This document shows, piece after piece, positions 18,008-27,372 of a DNA stretch of 32,577 nucleotides. The stretch's first letter is position 1. Every line of letters begins with the position of its first letter. Under the pieces are notes generated by a model. It was not told where the DNA came from. It saw nothing but the letters and a program-made list of their open reading frames with translations, and did not search any database. Source of the stretch: an uncultured Clostridia bacterium (GTDB lineage: Bacteria > Bacillota > Clostridia > Christensenellales > Aristaeellaceae); the NCBI GenBank assembly GCA_937874275.1, contig CALNAU010000001.1:1-32577 (forward strand). The letters are read 5' to 3'. The translations under genes and the position numbers were made by a program.

Positions 18008-20120
18008 CGTCCTCCTCCAGGGGCAGCTCATAGGGCTCGCGGTGGCGGCATGTCTCATTGGCGCACAAAAGCAGTGCGTCATTCTTGCGGCGCTTGATGG
18101 TCATGTAGCTGCCGCACTCCGGGCAGCGCTTGTCCACCGGCTTTTCCCACGAGACGAATTGGCATTCCGGGTACTGCTCACAGCCGTAGAACTTGCGGTT
18201 CTTCCGGCTGGTTTTCTCCAACAGTTCGCCGCCGCAATCCGGGCACTTCACATGAATGTACACCAGTATTGGCTGCGTGTTACGGCACTCGGGGAAGTTG
18301 GGGCAGGCAAGGAATCGGCCATAGCGGCCGTTTTTGTAGACCATGGTGGCGCCGCACTGGTCGCAGATGACATCGCTTTTCTCATCCTCAATGACAATCT
18401 TCTCGATGTCCTGCTCCGCCTTTTGCAGCATTTGCTCAAAGTCGGGATAGAACTCCTCCAGCACGCGCTTCCAGCCCTTTTCACCCGCTTCCACGCGGTC
18501 CAACTCATTTTCCATGCGGGCGGTGAAATCCGTGTCCACCACGTTGTTGAAGTAATCAATCATCAGGCCGGTTACCATTCGCCCCAACTCAGTGGGATAT
18601 AGGCGCTTTTTCTCCTTGGACACGTAACCGCGGGCCACGATGGTGGAAACCGTGGGCGCGTAGGTAGAGGGGCGTCCAATGCCAAGCTCCTCCAGCGCCT
18701 TGACCAAGGATGCCTCTGTGTAGCGGGTGGGTGGCTGGGTGAAGCGCTGTTCCGTATCCACATCCACCAGCACGGCTGGGCTGCCGGCCTCACACGCCGG
18801 CATCTTGGTGTCAATTTTCTCGCTGGCTTCGTCACTGCCCTCTTCATAGACTGCGGTGAAGCCCGCAAACACCTTGTGCTCGCCGTAATAGCGCATCACC
18901 AGGCCGTCTTCACCCACTTCCAGGGTAACCGTGTTGTAGCGGGCGTCGGCCATCTGGCTGGCCAGGAAGCGCGTGTAAATCAGCTTGTAGAGCAGATACT
19001 GCTCGCGGCTGAGAAAGCTCTTGATGCTGTCGGGCGTGCGGGCAGGATCGGTTGGGCGGATGGCCTCATGGGCATCCTGCGCACCGCTGCGCCCCTTGTA
19101 TACGCGCGGCTTACCTGGCAACGATTCGCTGCCATAGGTGGCCCCGATGGTGTCGCGCACTGCGGACAGCGCTTCTCCACTTACACGCACTGAATCGGTA
19201 CGCATGTAGGTAATCAAACCCTGCGTGCCGGCCTTGCCCAGGTCGACACCTTCATATAGCCCCTGTGCCACCTGCATGGAACGGGAAATGGTGAAATTGA
19301 GTTTGCGCGAAGCCTCCTGCTGGAGGGTGGATGTGGTAGAAGGCGCGGGCGGGCTCTTGAGGCGCTCCTTATTCTTGACGTTCAGCACGCTGAGCTTAGC
19401 CTTGCGGATTGCCTGTTCCGCCTTCTGTGCCTCGGCCTTATCCCCCACCTTTGCTTTACGTCCCTTTAGCTGAGACAGCTTAGCGCGCAGGGGTACATTT
19501 TTGCCGTCTACACACTTGACGGTAATATCGGCATAGATGTCCCAATACTCCTCCGGCACAAAAGCCTCGATCTCCTGCTCGCGCTCTACAATCATACGGG
19601 TAGCCACGCTCTGCACGCGCCCGGCTGACAGCCCCTTGCGCACCTTGGCCCACAGCAGCGGGCTGATTTTATAGCCCACCAGCCTGTCCAAAGCCCTGCG
19701 CGCTTGCTGGGCATCCACCAGGTCCATGTCAATGTGGCGCGGGTTTTTCACCGCGTTTTGCACGGCCTTTTTGGTAATTTCGTGAAACTCCACGCGCTTG
19801 ACCTCCGCCGGGTCCAACTTCAGCGCATGGGCCAGATGCCAGGATATGGCCTCCCCTTCGCGGTCAGGGTCAGTCGCCAGGTAAATATCCTTGGCTGTCT
19901 TCACCTGCTTGCGCAGCTTGGCCAGAATATCGCCCTTGCCGTGGATGGTAATATAATCCATCTGAAAGTCATTGTCCGGATCTATGCCGATGCGGGATTT
20001 GGGCAAATCGCGGACATGGCCCTGTGAAGCCTCCACCTTGTAGGTGCGGCCCAAAAATTTCTCAATGGCATGTGCTTTGGCGGGTGATTCCACAATCACC
20101 AGTTTTCGTGCTTGGGACAC
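17997..20120 (-). CDS. topA: DNA topoisomerase I (type IA)
   Basis: Relaxes negative supercoils through a 5'-phosphotyrosine link. 707 residues. The TOPRIM domain carries LVIVESPAKA (residues 7-16) and the acidic DPDREGE motif. The active-site Tyr is about residue 305 in LITYMRTDSVRVSG. Three C-terminal four-cysteine zinc fingers begin near residues 584 (CDQC), 625 (CPDC) and 668 (CPEC), then an acidic end. The start codon is GTG at 20120, with GGAGG 7 nt before it. It is 93 nt from dprA, and that gap holds a promoter, so topA can be expressed separately from the upstream genes. It overlaps trmFO. Confidence 0.98.
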   Translation of the reverse strand: MSQARKLVIVESPAKAHAIEKFLGRTYKVEASQGHVRDLPKSRIGIDPDNDFQMDYITIHGKGDILAKLRKQVKTAKDIYLATDPDREGEAISWHLAHALKLDPAEVKRVEFHEITKKAVQNAVKNPRHIDMDLVDAQQARRALDRLVGYKISPLLWAKVRKGLSAGRVQSVATRMIVEREQEIEAFVPEEYWDIYADITVKCVDGKNVPLRAKLSQLKGRKAKVGDKAEAQKAEQAIRKAKLSVLNVKNKERLKSPPAPSTTSTLQQEASRKLNFTISRSMQVAQGLYEGVDLGKAGTQGLITYMRTDSVRVSGEALSAVRDTIGATYGSESLPGKPRVYKGRSGAQDAHEAIRPTDPARTPDSIKSFLSREQYLLYKLIYTRFLASQMADARYNTVTLEVGEDGLVMRYYGEHKVFAGFTAVYEEGSDEASEKIDTKMPACEAGSPAVLVDVDTEQRFTQPPTRYTEASLVKALEELGIGRPSTYAPTVSTIVARGYVSKEKKRLYPTELGRMVTGLMIDYFNNVVDTDFTARMENELDRVEAGEKGWKRVLEEFYPDFEQMLQKAEQDIEKIVIEDEKSDVICDQCGATMVYKNGRYGRFLACPNFPECRNTQPILVYIHVKCPDCGGELLEKTSRKNRKFYGCEQYPECQFVSWEKPVDKRCPECGSYMTIKRRKNDALLLCANETCRHREPYELPLEEDDAE

Positions 20121-20170
20121 TCAGTTTCCTCCAATAAGTAATATGCTCTCTATGGATGAGCGCATTGGGC

Positions 20171-20200
20171 ATCATAGCGCTCCCCTTTGGCAATTGTCAA
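20171..20200 (-). promoter_or_regulatory. Internal promoter for topA
   Basis: Minus strand TTGACA (20200-20195, perfect), 18 nt spacer, TATGAT (20176-20171). It lies 14 nt after the dprA stop and about 50 nt before the topA GTG. No terminator precedes it, so it adds to operon transcription. Confidence 0.75.
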
Positions 20201-20213
20201 ATCCCACGGGCAG

Positions 20214-21320
20214 TCAAGCGTGCCTGCGCAGTTTAAACCGTCGGCCAGGCAGCGGCTCCAGCAGACCCTCCAACTCCAACATGGTAAGCGCCGTGTTGAT
20301 GCCGGCGGTGCCAAGGCCTGTCACGGCCAACAGCTCATCAAACCCCTTGTCTTCATCCTGCAACGCCAGGCAGATGGCCTGCTGATCCGGCGGCAGCATT
20401 GGCAAAGCCATCTGCACTTGCTCCGGCTGGGGCACGGGATGTTCCGCCCAGCCCATGTCCTCCAGTATATCGCCCGCGCAGGTGCACAGCCGTCCGCCCG
20501 TGCGGATGACCCGATGCGGCACCAGGCTGCCCGGGGCATCCACCTCGCCGGGCAAGGCAAAGACATCCCTGCCCTGGTCAAGCGCATGGCCCACCGTAAT
20601 CAGGGTGCCGGATTTCTCCCGCGCCTCCACCAACAGCAGCGCCTGGGCCAGACCTGAGACGATACGGTTGCGCATGGGAAAGTGATAAGCCAGCGGCTCG
20701 GTATTGGGCGGAAGCTCGCTGACGATGGCCCCGCCCGCGGCAACAATTTCTTCGGCCAGCTTCTTGTTTTCCTCAGGATACAGGCGGCTAAGCCCGCTGC
20801 CCAGCACGGCGATGGTTCGACCCTTGCCGTCCAGCGCACCGCGATGGGCGGCCGTATCTATCCCACGCGCCAAACCGGATACTACCGTAACGCCATGCTG
20901 CGCCAGATCCATCGCGATGCGATAGGCCTGGTTGCGGCCATAACGAGTCTCGCGCCTGGAGCCGACGATGGCCACGGCGCGTTCCTCCGCCCCTGTTAGC
21001 AACCCACGGTAGAACAGCACGTCCGGCGGGTCCGGAATATGCGACAGCATACCGGGGTACGTTTGCGCATCACCCAGATACGCACGGCGGATGCCCAGCT
21101 CCTCCAGCCGCATCAGCAATCTATCCAAGCCCACGGCCTTGAGTTTCCCCAGCTCCTCAATGGTCTTGGTACTGACCAGGCCATCAAACCCCGCAGGAAA
21201 TCGTTCGAAAGCAGCCTGAAAACTGCCAAAGGCAGCCAATAACCGCGCCCGCGCCTTCAAGCTGACGCCTTCACACAGCGATAGCCAGGTTCGGCACATC
21301 TGCTCCCGCGATTCACGCAT
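20214..21320 (-). CDS. dprA: DNA-processing protein DprA (Smf)
   Basis: Loads RecA on incoming single-stranded DNA during transformation. 368 residues. An N-terminal HhH/SAM-like region precedes the Rossmann core, with VAIVGSRRETRYG, VSGLARGIDTAAHRGAL, AVLGSGLSRLYPEEN and FPMRNRIVSGLA, and EAREKSGTLIT near its end. A C-terminal winged-helix (DprA_WH) occupies about the last 70 residues (GFDELLAVTGL...LTMLELEGLLEPL). I chose the ATG at 21320 (MRESREQ); it overlaps the comM stop by 8 nt, with GGGG upstream. It is adjacent to comM; both are competence-linked in other bacteria, but no uptake machinery is in the window. Confidence 0.96.
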   Translation of the reverse strand: MRESREQMCRTWLSLCEGVSLKARARLLAAFGSFQAAFERFPAGFDGLVSTKTIEELGKLKAVGLDRLLMRLEELGIRRAYLGDAQTYPGMLSHIPDPPDVLFYRGLLTGAEERAVAIVGSRRETRYGRNQAYRIAMDLAQHGVTVVSGLARGIDTAAHRGALDGKGRTIAVLGSGLSRLYPEENKKLAEEIVAAGGAIVSELPPNTEPLAYHFPMRNRIVSGLAQALLLVEAREKSGTLITVGHALDQGRDVFALPGEVDAPGSLVPHRVIRTGGRLCTCAGDILEDMGWAEHPVPQPEQVQMALPMLPPDQQAICLALQDEDKGFDELLAVTGLGTAGINTALTMLELEGLLEPLPGRRFKLRRHA

Positions 21321-22860
21321 GCTGGTCCCCCCAGTACTTGGCATCAATGCGGCGGTACTGGATGGCCTCGGCCATCGAAGGCACCTCCACGCGCTCCTCG
21401 TCGCGCAGGTCGGCAATGGTGCGCGCCACTTTGATGAGCCGTCCGTATGCCCGCATGCTGAAACGCATCTGTTGCATCACGCGGTGCAGCAAAGCCAACG
21501 CCTCGGGGGTGACCTGGGCCAGCTCCTCGATATGCTTGCCCTCCATCTGAGCGTTGGTGCGAATGTTTGCTCCACGGAATCGCTCCAGCTGCCGCTGGCG
21601 CGCGGCCACCACGCGGGCGCGCACGGTCAGGCTGTCTTCCGCGTTGGCCTTTGCGCTGATTTCCTCCACGGGTACGGCATCCACCTCCACCTGCAGGTCT
21701 ATTCTATCCAATAGGGGGCCGGAGATGCGGTCCAGATACTTTCTGATTTCGTGGCTGCCGCAACGGCACGGCTTAACCCGGCTGCCATAGTACCCGCAGG
21801 GGCAGGGGTTCATGCTGGCCACCAGCATGCAGCGCGACAGATACTGCATGTGTGCCCGCACGCGGGATACCGTCACCACGCCGTCCTCCAGCGGCTGTCG
21901 CAGCGCTTCCAGTACGGCACGGGCGTATTCCGGCATTTCATCCAGAAACAGCACCCCATTGTGCGCAAGCGATACCTCGCCCGGACGGGCAGTAGCGCCG
22001 CCACCCACCAATGCGGGGGTGGAGGCGGAGTGATGCGGGGTGCGGAAGGGACGCTCCGTCATCAGCCCGGCACCGGCCGACAAAAGACCGGACACGCTAT
22101 AGATGCGCGTGGTCTCAAAGGCCTCCTCCCGCGTCATTTGGGGCAAAATGCCGGGCAGGCATCGCGCCAGCATGGTCTTGCCCGAACCCGGCACGCCCAC
22201 CATCAGCAGGTTGTGGCCACCCGCGGCAGCCACCTCCAACGCTCGTCGGGCAGTATGCTGTCCGCGCACCTGCGCCATATCGGTGGTGATGTGCTGCTCA
22301 CCCAGGCACTCCTCATAGCTCTTTTGGATTTGGGCACTCAACGGCGCCTGCCCGCTCAGATGCATCACCGCTTCGTACAATGAGTGGGCAGGGTACACCT
22401 CCATCCCCTCCACTGCCTCCACCTCCCGCGCATTCTGGTGGGGCAGTATCACCTGCGTATAGCCCCGCTCACGCGCGGCGATGACCATGGACAGTGCACC
22501 ATGCACCGGGGCCAGGCGGCCATCCAGCGCCAACTCGCCAATCAGCAGAATGTTTTCCAGCCCCACAGCGCGCATCTGCTTGCTGGCGGCAATGATGGCC
22601 ACCGCAATGGGCAAATCAAAGGCCGTTCCCTCCTTGCGCAGGTCGGCCGGCGATAGGTTTACCGTGGTGCGCCCATAGGGCGGCGTGAAGCCGCTGTTCT
22701 TGAGGGCAGAAAACACGCGCTCGCGGCTTTCCTTCACCGCTGCGTCCGGCAGGCCAACCATGGCGAACTGAAAGCTGTTGCTCTGGGTGACATCGGCCTC
22801 CACGGTAACCGGTTCTCCCTGTATGCCCACCAGGGCAAAGCAAAGCGTCCGTGCGAGCAT
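21313..22860 (-). CDS. comM: ComM/YifB family AAA+ protein (Mg-chelatase-like)
   Basis: Hexameric helicase that promotes branch migration during integration of transforming DNA (shown for ComM of Gram-negatives). 515 residues. The N-terminal part has the Lon-protease-like domain (VGLPDAAVKESRERV...). The AAA+ core has Walker A GVPGSGKT near residue 223, then LFLDEMPEY Walker B, a C4-type cysteine region MNPCPCGYYG...PCRCGSHE, and the YlxR/Mg-chelatase C-terminal helical domain. AGGAGG lies 5 nt before the ATG. It starts 17 nt after the glycosyltransferase stop and overlaps dprA. Confidence 0.94.
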   Translation of the reverse strand: MLARTLCFALVGIQGEPVTVEADVTQSNSFQFAMVGLPDAAVKESRERVFSALKNSGFTPPYGRTTVNLSPADLRKEGTAFDLPIAVAIIAASKQMRAVGLENILLIGELALDGRLAPVHGALSMVIAARERGYTQVILPHQNAREVEAVEGMEVYPAHSLYEAVMHLSGQAPLSAQIQKSYEECLGEQHITTDMAQVRGQHTARRALEVAAAGGHNLLMVGVPGSGKTMLARCLPGILPQMTREEAFETTRIYSVSGLLSAGAGLMTERPFRTPHHSASTPALVGGGATARPGEVSLAHNGVLFLDEMPEYARAVLEALRQPLEDGVVTVSRVRAHMQYLSRCMLVASMNPCPCGYYGSRVKPCRCGSHEIRKYLDRISGPLLDRIDLQVEVDAVPVEEISAKANAEDSLTVRARVVAARQRQLERFRGANIRTNAQMEGKHIEELAQVTPEALALLHRVMQQMRFSMRAYGRLIKVARTIADLRDEERVEVPSMAEAIQYRRIDAKYWGDQHA

Positions 22861-22877
22861 GGCAGCCTCCTATGTAA

Positions 22878-25800
22878 TCAGAAATAGAGCCAGTTGGGGA
22901 ACCACTGCAAGGCACTCAGCCACCAGGCTGGCACCCGCAGCCCCGATGCGTATGGGAAGAACGCGACAAAGAACAACAGGCAGATGACCAGGTAGATGAT
23001 GGTTACCCGGCGGGCAAGTTTTTCTCTCCTATCCCACAGATAACACAGCACCAGAGCCGCTCCCAGCGCGATAAAGGGCACCGAAGGGAAGTAATGATAG
23101 ATGTAGGTGCCGCGGGGCACCAGCATCCAGGGCAGGTATTGCGCCAGATAGGCGATAAGGATCAAGCCGGGGCGCATATCGCTCTTGTCTGTGTTGAGCC
23201 CCCGCAGGACGGGCACGCGGTCCAGCTGTACGCGCTGACCCAGCCACTTGACGGCCAATACCAACATCGCAGCAAATCCGCCCCACCAAACGGACAGGTT
23301 GCCGAAGGTGAAGATGCTGCTGCCGGTGCCATTGAGGCGTTTGCCCGCGTGGAACCACAGCGGCTTGATGCTCAGCGGCCACTGATACCAGGGCGAATAG
23401 AAGGGGTGATCCATACCCAGACCTGGGTCCGAGTGATAGCTGAGCATGCTGCCCGTGGCGCCAAAGCTGACGTCAAACACCTTCTTCACGGTCAGCCCGC
23501 CGGGCGTGCGCATGAACCACGGCAGGAAGGATACATAATAGATAACCGCAGGCACCGCGATGAAAAACAGGATACACCACAGCAGTGTGCGCACAGTGCG
23601 CCAGGGCCATTGCCAGGCCGCTGTCCGCACGGCATCGAGGCGGTCAGATGGGACGTCTGCCTCGTTCTCCAATAGTGTTTTCGCTGCCATCCCCTGCGTC
23701 ACGCGCCGCCAAAGCGCCCAGAAGAAGATGACCGCAAGCCCGGCACCTGCGTAAAACCCAGTCCACTTGCTGGCGATACCCAAGCCCATGAACAGGCCGG
23801 ACAAGCCAAGGTTGACCAAGTCGCGTACCCGGCTGCCCGCAAAGCCCTCCTCATCCAGCGCGTAGCGGAACATGAAGTAATACGACCAGATGATAAACAG
23901 CGTGACAAAGCTGTCGATGGTGGCGATACGCGTCTGCGCGAAGTGCATGGTGTCAAAGGCCAGCAGCAGCATCGCCGCCGCGGCCAGCAGCCGCTTGCGG
24001 GTGAGCAGTTTGCCCATCAGGTACAGGCCGGGCAGCATCAGAATGCCGGCCATGGCCCCGGCAAAGCGCCAGCCAAAGGGCGTCATGCCAAACAGCATCA
24101 CCGAAAAACTCATCAGCACCTTGCCCAGCGGTGGATGGGAAGTCTCATAGGTGGTGTTGGGCTCAGTGCCGCGCATGGCGTTCATGTGTTCATAAGCTGT
24201 TCGGGCATGATAGATTTCGTCAAAGTACATGCTGTTGAACCAGGTAGGCTCGCCCTGCAATGTATCCTGCTCATCCGTCAGCGATGCCGCGGGGCCACTC
24301 AGCTGCGCAGGCTGTATCCGTTCCCCGGACTGAGCGTCCCGCAGCACCACCTCCATCAGCGTGGTGTGCGCCTGCCGGGCAGAGATACGCACATAGCGCC
24401 CATTCAATGTCATGGGGGTGGCGGCATACGACATTTCATTCTTCTGGTTATAGATGACTTCGGCCAGATAGTGCCATTGGAACAGGGAGCCCTGATAGAT
24501 GATGGCCGTGTTCGGGCTTTGCCAGTTCTGCCCATCTTCGCTCACCGCGATATCAAAATGGCTCTCCCGCTGGTGCTGCCCTGGATAATACAACAGGTTG
24601 AAATTGCGGCTCTCCCCCAGGTCGAGCACCACTTCAGTGTCTTCCGACGTAGATATCCAAGGATGCTGAGGCGCTACGTTGGAGCCCAAATTGGTCAGCG
24701 CCAACACACCATACAGCACCGTGACCACGGCGATAATCAGCCAATCCTTGGCATCCATCCGTGCGGACCGCTTGGGGCGCAGCAACCGCTGAACAGCTGG
24801 CTCATCGTATATGGGCGTATCCTGCTGTTCATTCTGGCCCGGGTGAAGGGCAGGCACAGCCCACACCGCGGATTCCCGATGGCTCTGCGTCAGACCGACA
24901 TAAAGCCCGGCCGCGCATAGCAGCACATTGAGCGCGCTGACCAGGTATTCAAGCCACGCCGAATCGCTGGCGATGCCAAACAGCGGCGCCTCCAGATGAC
25001 CGGGTACGCCGCCGATACGGATGGCGCGGTCCAGCGCGACCCCCACATTGAGATACGTCAAGAAGGTAGCCGCCAGCGCCAGCCAGAGGATTCGCCTGTC
25101 CCGACGGATTACATATGCAACTAGCAACAGCAGGGCAGCCGGATAGAGGTAGCGCTCATGCATCATGGAGCCCAGCGTGCAGAACAACAGCAGCAGCACC
25201 CCGCCCAGCAGGGGCAAATTGTACACATCCCCCGCCGCGATGAACCGCACCAGCACCAGCAGGAATCCGGATACCATCAGCAGCGTGCCTGTCATGCTAA
25301 TGGAAAGCGGCAGTACAGCCACGGCCAGCGTAGGCAGTAAAGAAAGGGCCAATGCCGTCAATTCCGCCCTGGGCAGTGTGCGAGCTTGGATATCGTGCCC
25401 CTTTGCTTTGCCCCGCACCAAATATAGTGCGGTCGGCACAATTAGCGTCAAGGCGCCAAGCAGCCGTAGCAGCCAAGGCGCCGCGGCAGACACGGGTTGC
25501 CAATTCAGCCCAAAGAGGAAAAACAGGTTGGTAGCATTGACCGTGGCGTACCCATAGTAGGTCATTGTGCCGGAATATAGCTCAATCAGCCAGCCAAGCC
25601 CATCCCGCTTAAGGGAAAAGGGCAATACCACCAGCGCCGCGACCGCAGCCGACAGCGCAACGCCTATCCACAGCTCGCGCCACTTGCGTTTGTTCTGCGT
25701 TCTGATTAGATAAAGCACCAACGCCGCCAGCCCAAGCGGGCCAAACATCAGCGCCTGGGGCTTCATCAGGGCTGACAGCACATACACAGGCAGCGCGGCA

Positions 25801-27017
25801 GCCCATTTGCCCTCAAACGCCAGCAGCAGAACCACCAGCAGAAGAGCAACGGGCACGCTATCCACCTGGCCCCAGGCTGCGCCCGTGACATACACCAGTG
25901 GGCTGAACGCGTAAATAGCAGCCAGAAACAACCCGGCGCGCGGGTTGGAGCGCTTGGCCGCGAAGCGATAGAGCAACACAATGGTAACCAGGTCGGCGAC
26001 CAGCGCAGGAAGCTTCACCATCAACCCCGTTACCCCCGTGCCCATCCAACTGCCGGCTAAGCCCAGCGGCCAGAGCACCAGCATGTAGCCGGGCGGATAG
26101 TCGCTATGCTGCTCCGTCAGATAGAACTCCGCCGGCCCCACCGCGTGCATGCGGTTAGCCCAGCCGGTGAAACACCCGATATCCACTTCATAGCCGGGCA
26201 CCAATGCCGCCAGCAGCAAGCGGCTGAGCATGGCCAACACCAGCAGCCACAGCAGCCGCTGATTCCACAGCGCCATGTCGTCCTGTGGCCTAATCGTTTC
26301 AGCCTGCGCCCGCATGGCCCAGCGGCGGGACATCAGCAGCCAGGCAATGCCCAGCAACAGCAGCCACGGCCATGCCGCAGGCGCCTGCTTTGCCTGTTCT
26401 TCCGGCTGGGGCGTCGGCTTCCAGGTCTGCCAGGAGTCCACCGTAGCTCCCTGTGGGGCTGACCGTATCGCCTTGAGCGAAATATCATCAAAGAAAGCTT
26501 CGCCCTGGCTGTCGGCAGAGTACCCCCCAACGCGGGCATATACGGTCAGCTCCCGCTGGTCGTTGGCCGTACGGCCATAGACCACAATCTTTTGCCACTG
26601 GTCATTTGTGTCCAGCACGCTTTCGTTGAGCACATAGACATCCGCGATGGACAAGCTGGCCCCTCGGCCATCAGACACCCGCGCTTTAACATAGCCGCTG
26701 AGTCCATATATTGTATTGGGCGCTACGCTTACAGTTTGGAGATAGCGGGCGTCATTGCGCTCCACATTGCGAACCCGGATGCCATTCCCACTATATCCGG
26801 GCACAACCTCAAACTCGCTCACGCCGGGGATGCGGTTGTAGGCGTCGGGCAGCCAGCTTTCGGGGATGCCTTCCTCGGTCACCCGCTCAAAGGAGCCGTT
26901 GGTGAGCAGCTCTGTATCGTAAGCGACCTCCGCCCCTCTGGGCCACTGCACATATGCCAGCACAGCAGCCACACACAGCAGGCCAACCAGCAAACCTATC
27001 AGGGTCTTCTTTTTCAC
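22878..27017 (-). CDS. Giant fused membrane glycosyltransferase: CBM-like + GT-C + F5/8-like + PMT-type GT-C
   Basis: A 1379-residue multi-pass membrane protein that should move sugars from a polyprenyl-phosphate donor on the outer face. An N-terminal membrane anchor is at residues 5-23. Residues 36-184 are a jelly-roll carbohydrate-binding-like domain (TELLTNGSFERV ... FFDDISLK). The first GT-C membrane module is about 215-720, with the acidic loop motif YEVDIGCFTGWANRM (Asp279) and SDYPPGY. A TM segment near 757-775 is followed by an F5/8 type C (discoidin-like) beta domain at about 776-902. The second GT-C, of protein O-mannosyltransferase (PMT/GT39) type, is 905-1379, with FDE (Asp933-Glu934), SHPPLGK and the PMT C-terminal pattern VPAWWLSALQWFPNW. 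Start GTG 27017, with AAGGA 7 nt upstream. 10 nt after yraN. Acceptor and sugar unknown. Confidence 0.85.
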   Translation of the reverse strand: MKKKTLIGLLVGLLCVAAVLAYVQWPRGAEVAYDTELLTNGSFERVTEEGIPESWLPDAYNRIPGVSEFEVVPGYSGNGIRVRNVERNDARYLQTVSVAPNTIYGLSGYVKARVSDGRGASLSIADVYVLNESVLDTNDQWQKIVVYGRTANDQRELTVYARVGGYSADSQGEAFFDDISLKAIRSAPQGATVDSWQTWKPTPQPEEQAKQAPAAWPWLLLLGIAWLLMSRRWAMRAQAETIRPQDDMALWNQRLLWLLVLAMLSRLLLAALVPGYEVDIGCFTGWANRMHAVGPAEFYLTEQHSDYPPGYMLVLWPLGLAGSWMGTGVTGLMVKLPALVADLVTIVLLYRFAAKRSNPRAGLFLAAIYAFSPLVYVTGAAWGQVDSVPVALLLVVLLLAFEGKWAAALPVYVLSALMKPQALMFGPLGLAALVLYLIRTQNKRKWRELWIGVALSAAVAALVVLPFSLKRDGLGWLIELYSGTMTYYGYATVNATNLFFLFGLNWQPVSAAAPWLLRLLGALTLIVPTALYLVRGKAKGHDIQARTLPRAELTALALSLLPTLAVAVLPLSISMTGTLLMVSGFLLVLVRFIAAGDVYNLPLLGGVLLLLFCTLGSMMHERYLYPAALLLLVAYVIRRDRRILWLALAATFLTYLNVGVALDRAIRIGGVPGHLEAPLFGIASDSAWLEYLVSALNVLLCAAGLYVGLTQSHRESAVWAVPALHPGQNEQQDTPIYDEPAVQRLLRPKRSARMDAKDWLIIAVVTVLYGVLALTNLGSNVAPQHPWISTSEDTEVVLDLGESRNFNLLYYPGQHQRESHFDIAVSEDGQNWQSPNTAIIYQGSLFQWHYLAEVIYNQKNEMSYAATPMTLNGRYVRISARQAHTTLMEVVLRDAQSGERIQPAQLSGPAASLTDEQDTLQGEPTWFNSMYFDEIYHARTAYEHMNAMRGTEPNTTYETSHPPLGKVLMSFSVMLFGMTPFGWRFAGAMAGILMLPGLYLMGKLLTRKRLLAAAAMLLLAFDTMHFAQTRIATIDSFVTLFIIWSYYFMFRYALDEEGFAGSRVRDLVNLGLSGLFMGLGIASKWTGFYAGAGLAVIFFWALWRRVTQGMAAKTLLENEADVPSDRLDAVRTAAWQWPWRTVRTLLWCILFFIAVPAVIYYVSFLPWFMRTPGGLTVKKVFDVSFGATGSMLSYHSDPGLGMDHPFYSPWYQWPLSIKPLWFHAGKRLNGTGSSIFTFGNLSVWWGGFAAMLVLAVKWLGQRVQLDRVPVLRGLNTDKSDMRPGLILIAYLAQYLPWMLVPRGTYIYHYFPSVPFIALGAALVLCYLWDRREKLARRVTIIYLVICLLFFVAFFPYASGLRVPAWWLSALQWFPNWLYF

Positions 27018-27027
27018 GTTCGTGTCC

Positions 27028-27372
27028 TTACCATTGCTTCGCGGCGTCCAGCGCATACCAGATGCCGGCGCGCGTAATCTCGATTGTATCAAACCGCCAC
27101 CTGGCGGGATGGGCATTCTGTGCCAGATAGACCTTGGCAGCACGGCGCATACGCGCCCGCTTATCCCCATCCACCGATGCCAGGCCGGCGCCCAGGCGCC
27201 CCTCCGGTCGGTACTTCACCTCAATGAAGCAAAGCGTATCCCCGTCGTGGGCAATGATGTCTATCTCGCCGCCATCGGCGCGGTAACGCGTCTTCATCAC
27301 CCGCAACCCCAACCCCCGCAGATGCGCGCAGGCAAGTTCTTCGCCTGTTAAGCCGCTGTGGTAGCTGCTCAT
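27028..27372 (-). CDS. yraN: UPF0102 family nuclease-fold protein YraN
   Basis: A 114-residue protein of the UPF0102 family, which has a restriction-endonuclease-like fold. The pattern G..GE..A...L...G is seen at residues 7-22 (SGLTGEELACAHLRGLG). GGEIDIIAHDGDTLCFIEVKYR carries the nuclease-like Asp (GGEID) and the ExK pair (EVK) at the expected places. No enzymatic role is established for the family. ATGA overlap with rnhB; it normally lies next to rnhB, as here. Confidence 0.93.
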   Translation of the reverse strand: MSSYHSGLTGEELACAHLRGLGLRVMKTRYRADGGEIDIIAHDGDTLCFIEVKYRPEGRLGAGLASVDGDKRARMRRAAKVYLAQNAHPARWRFDTIEITRAGIWYALDAAKQW

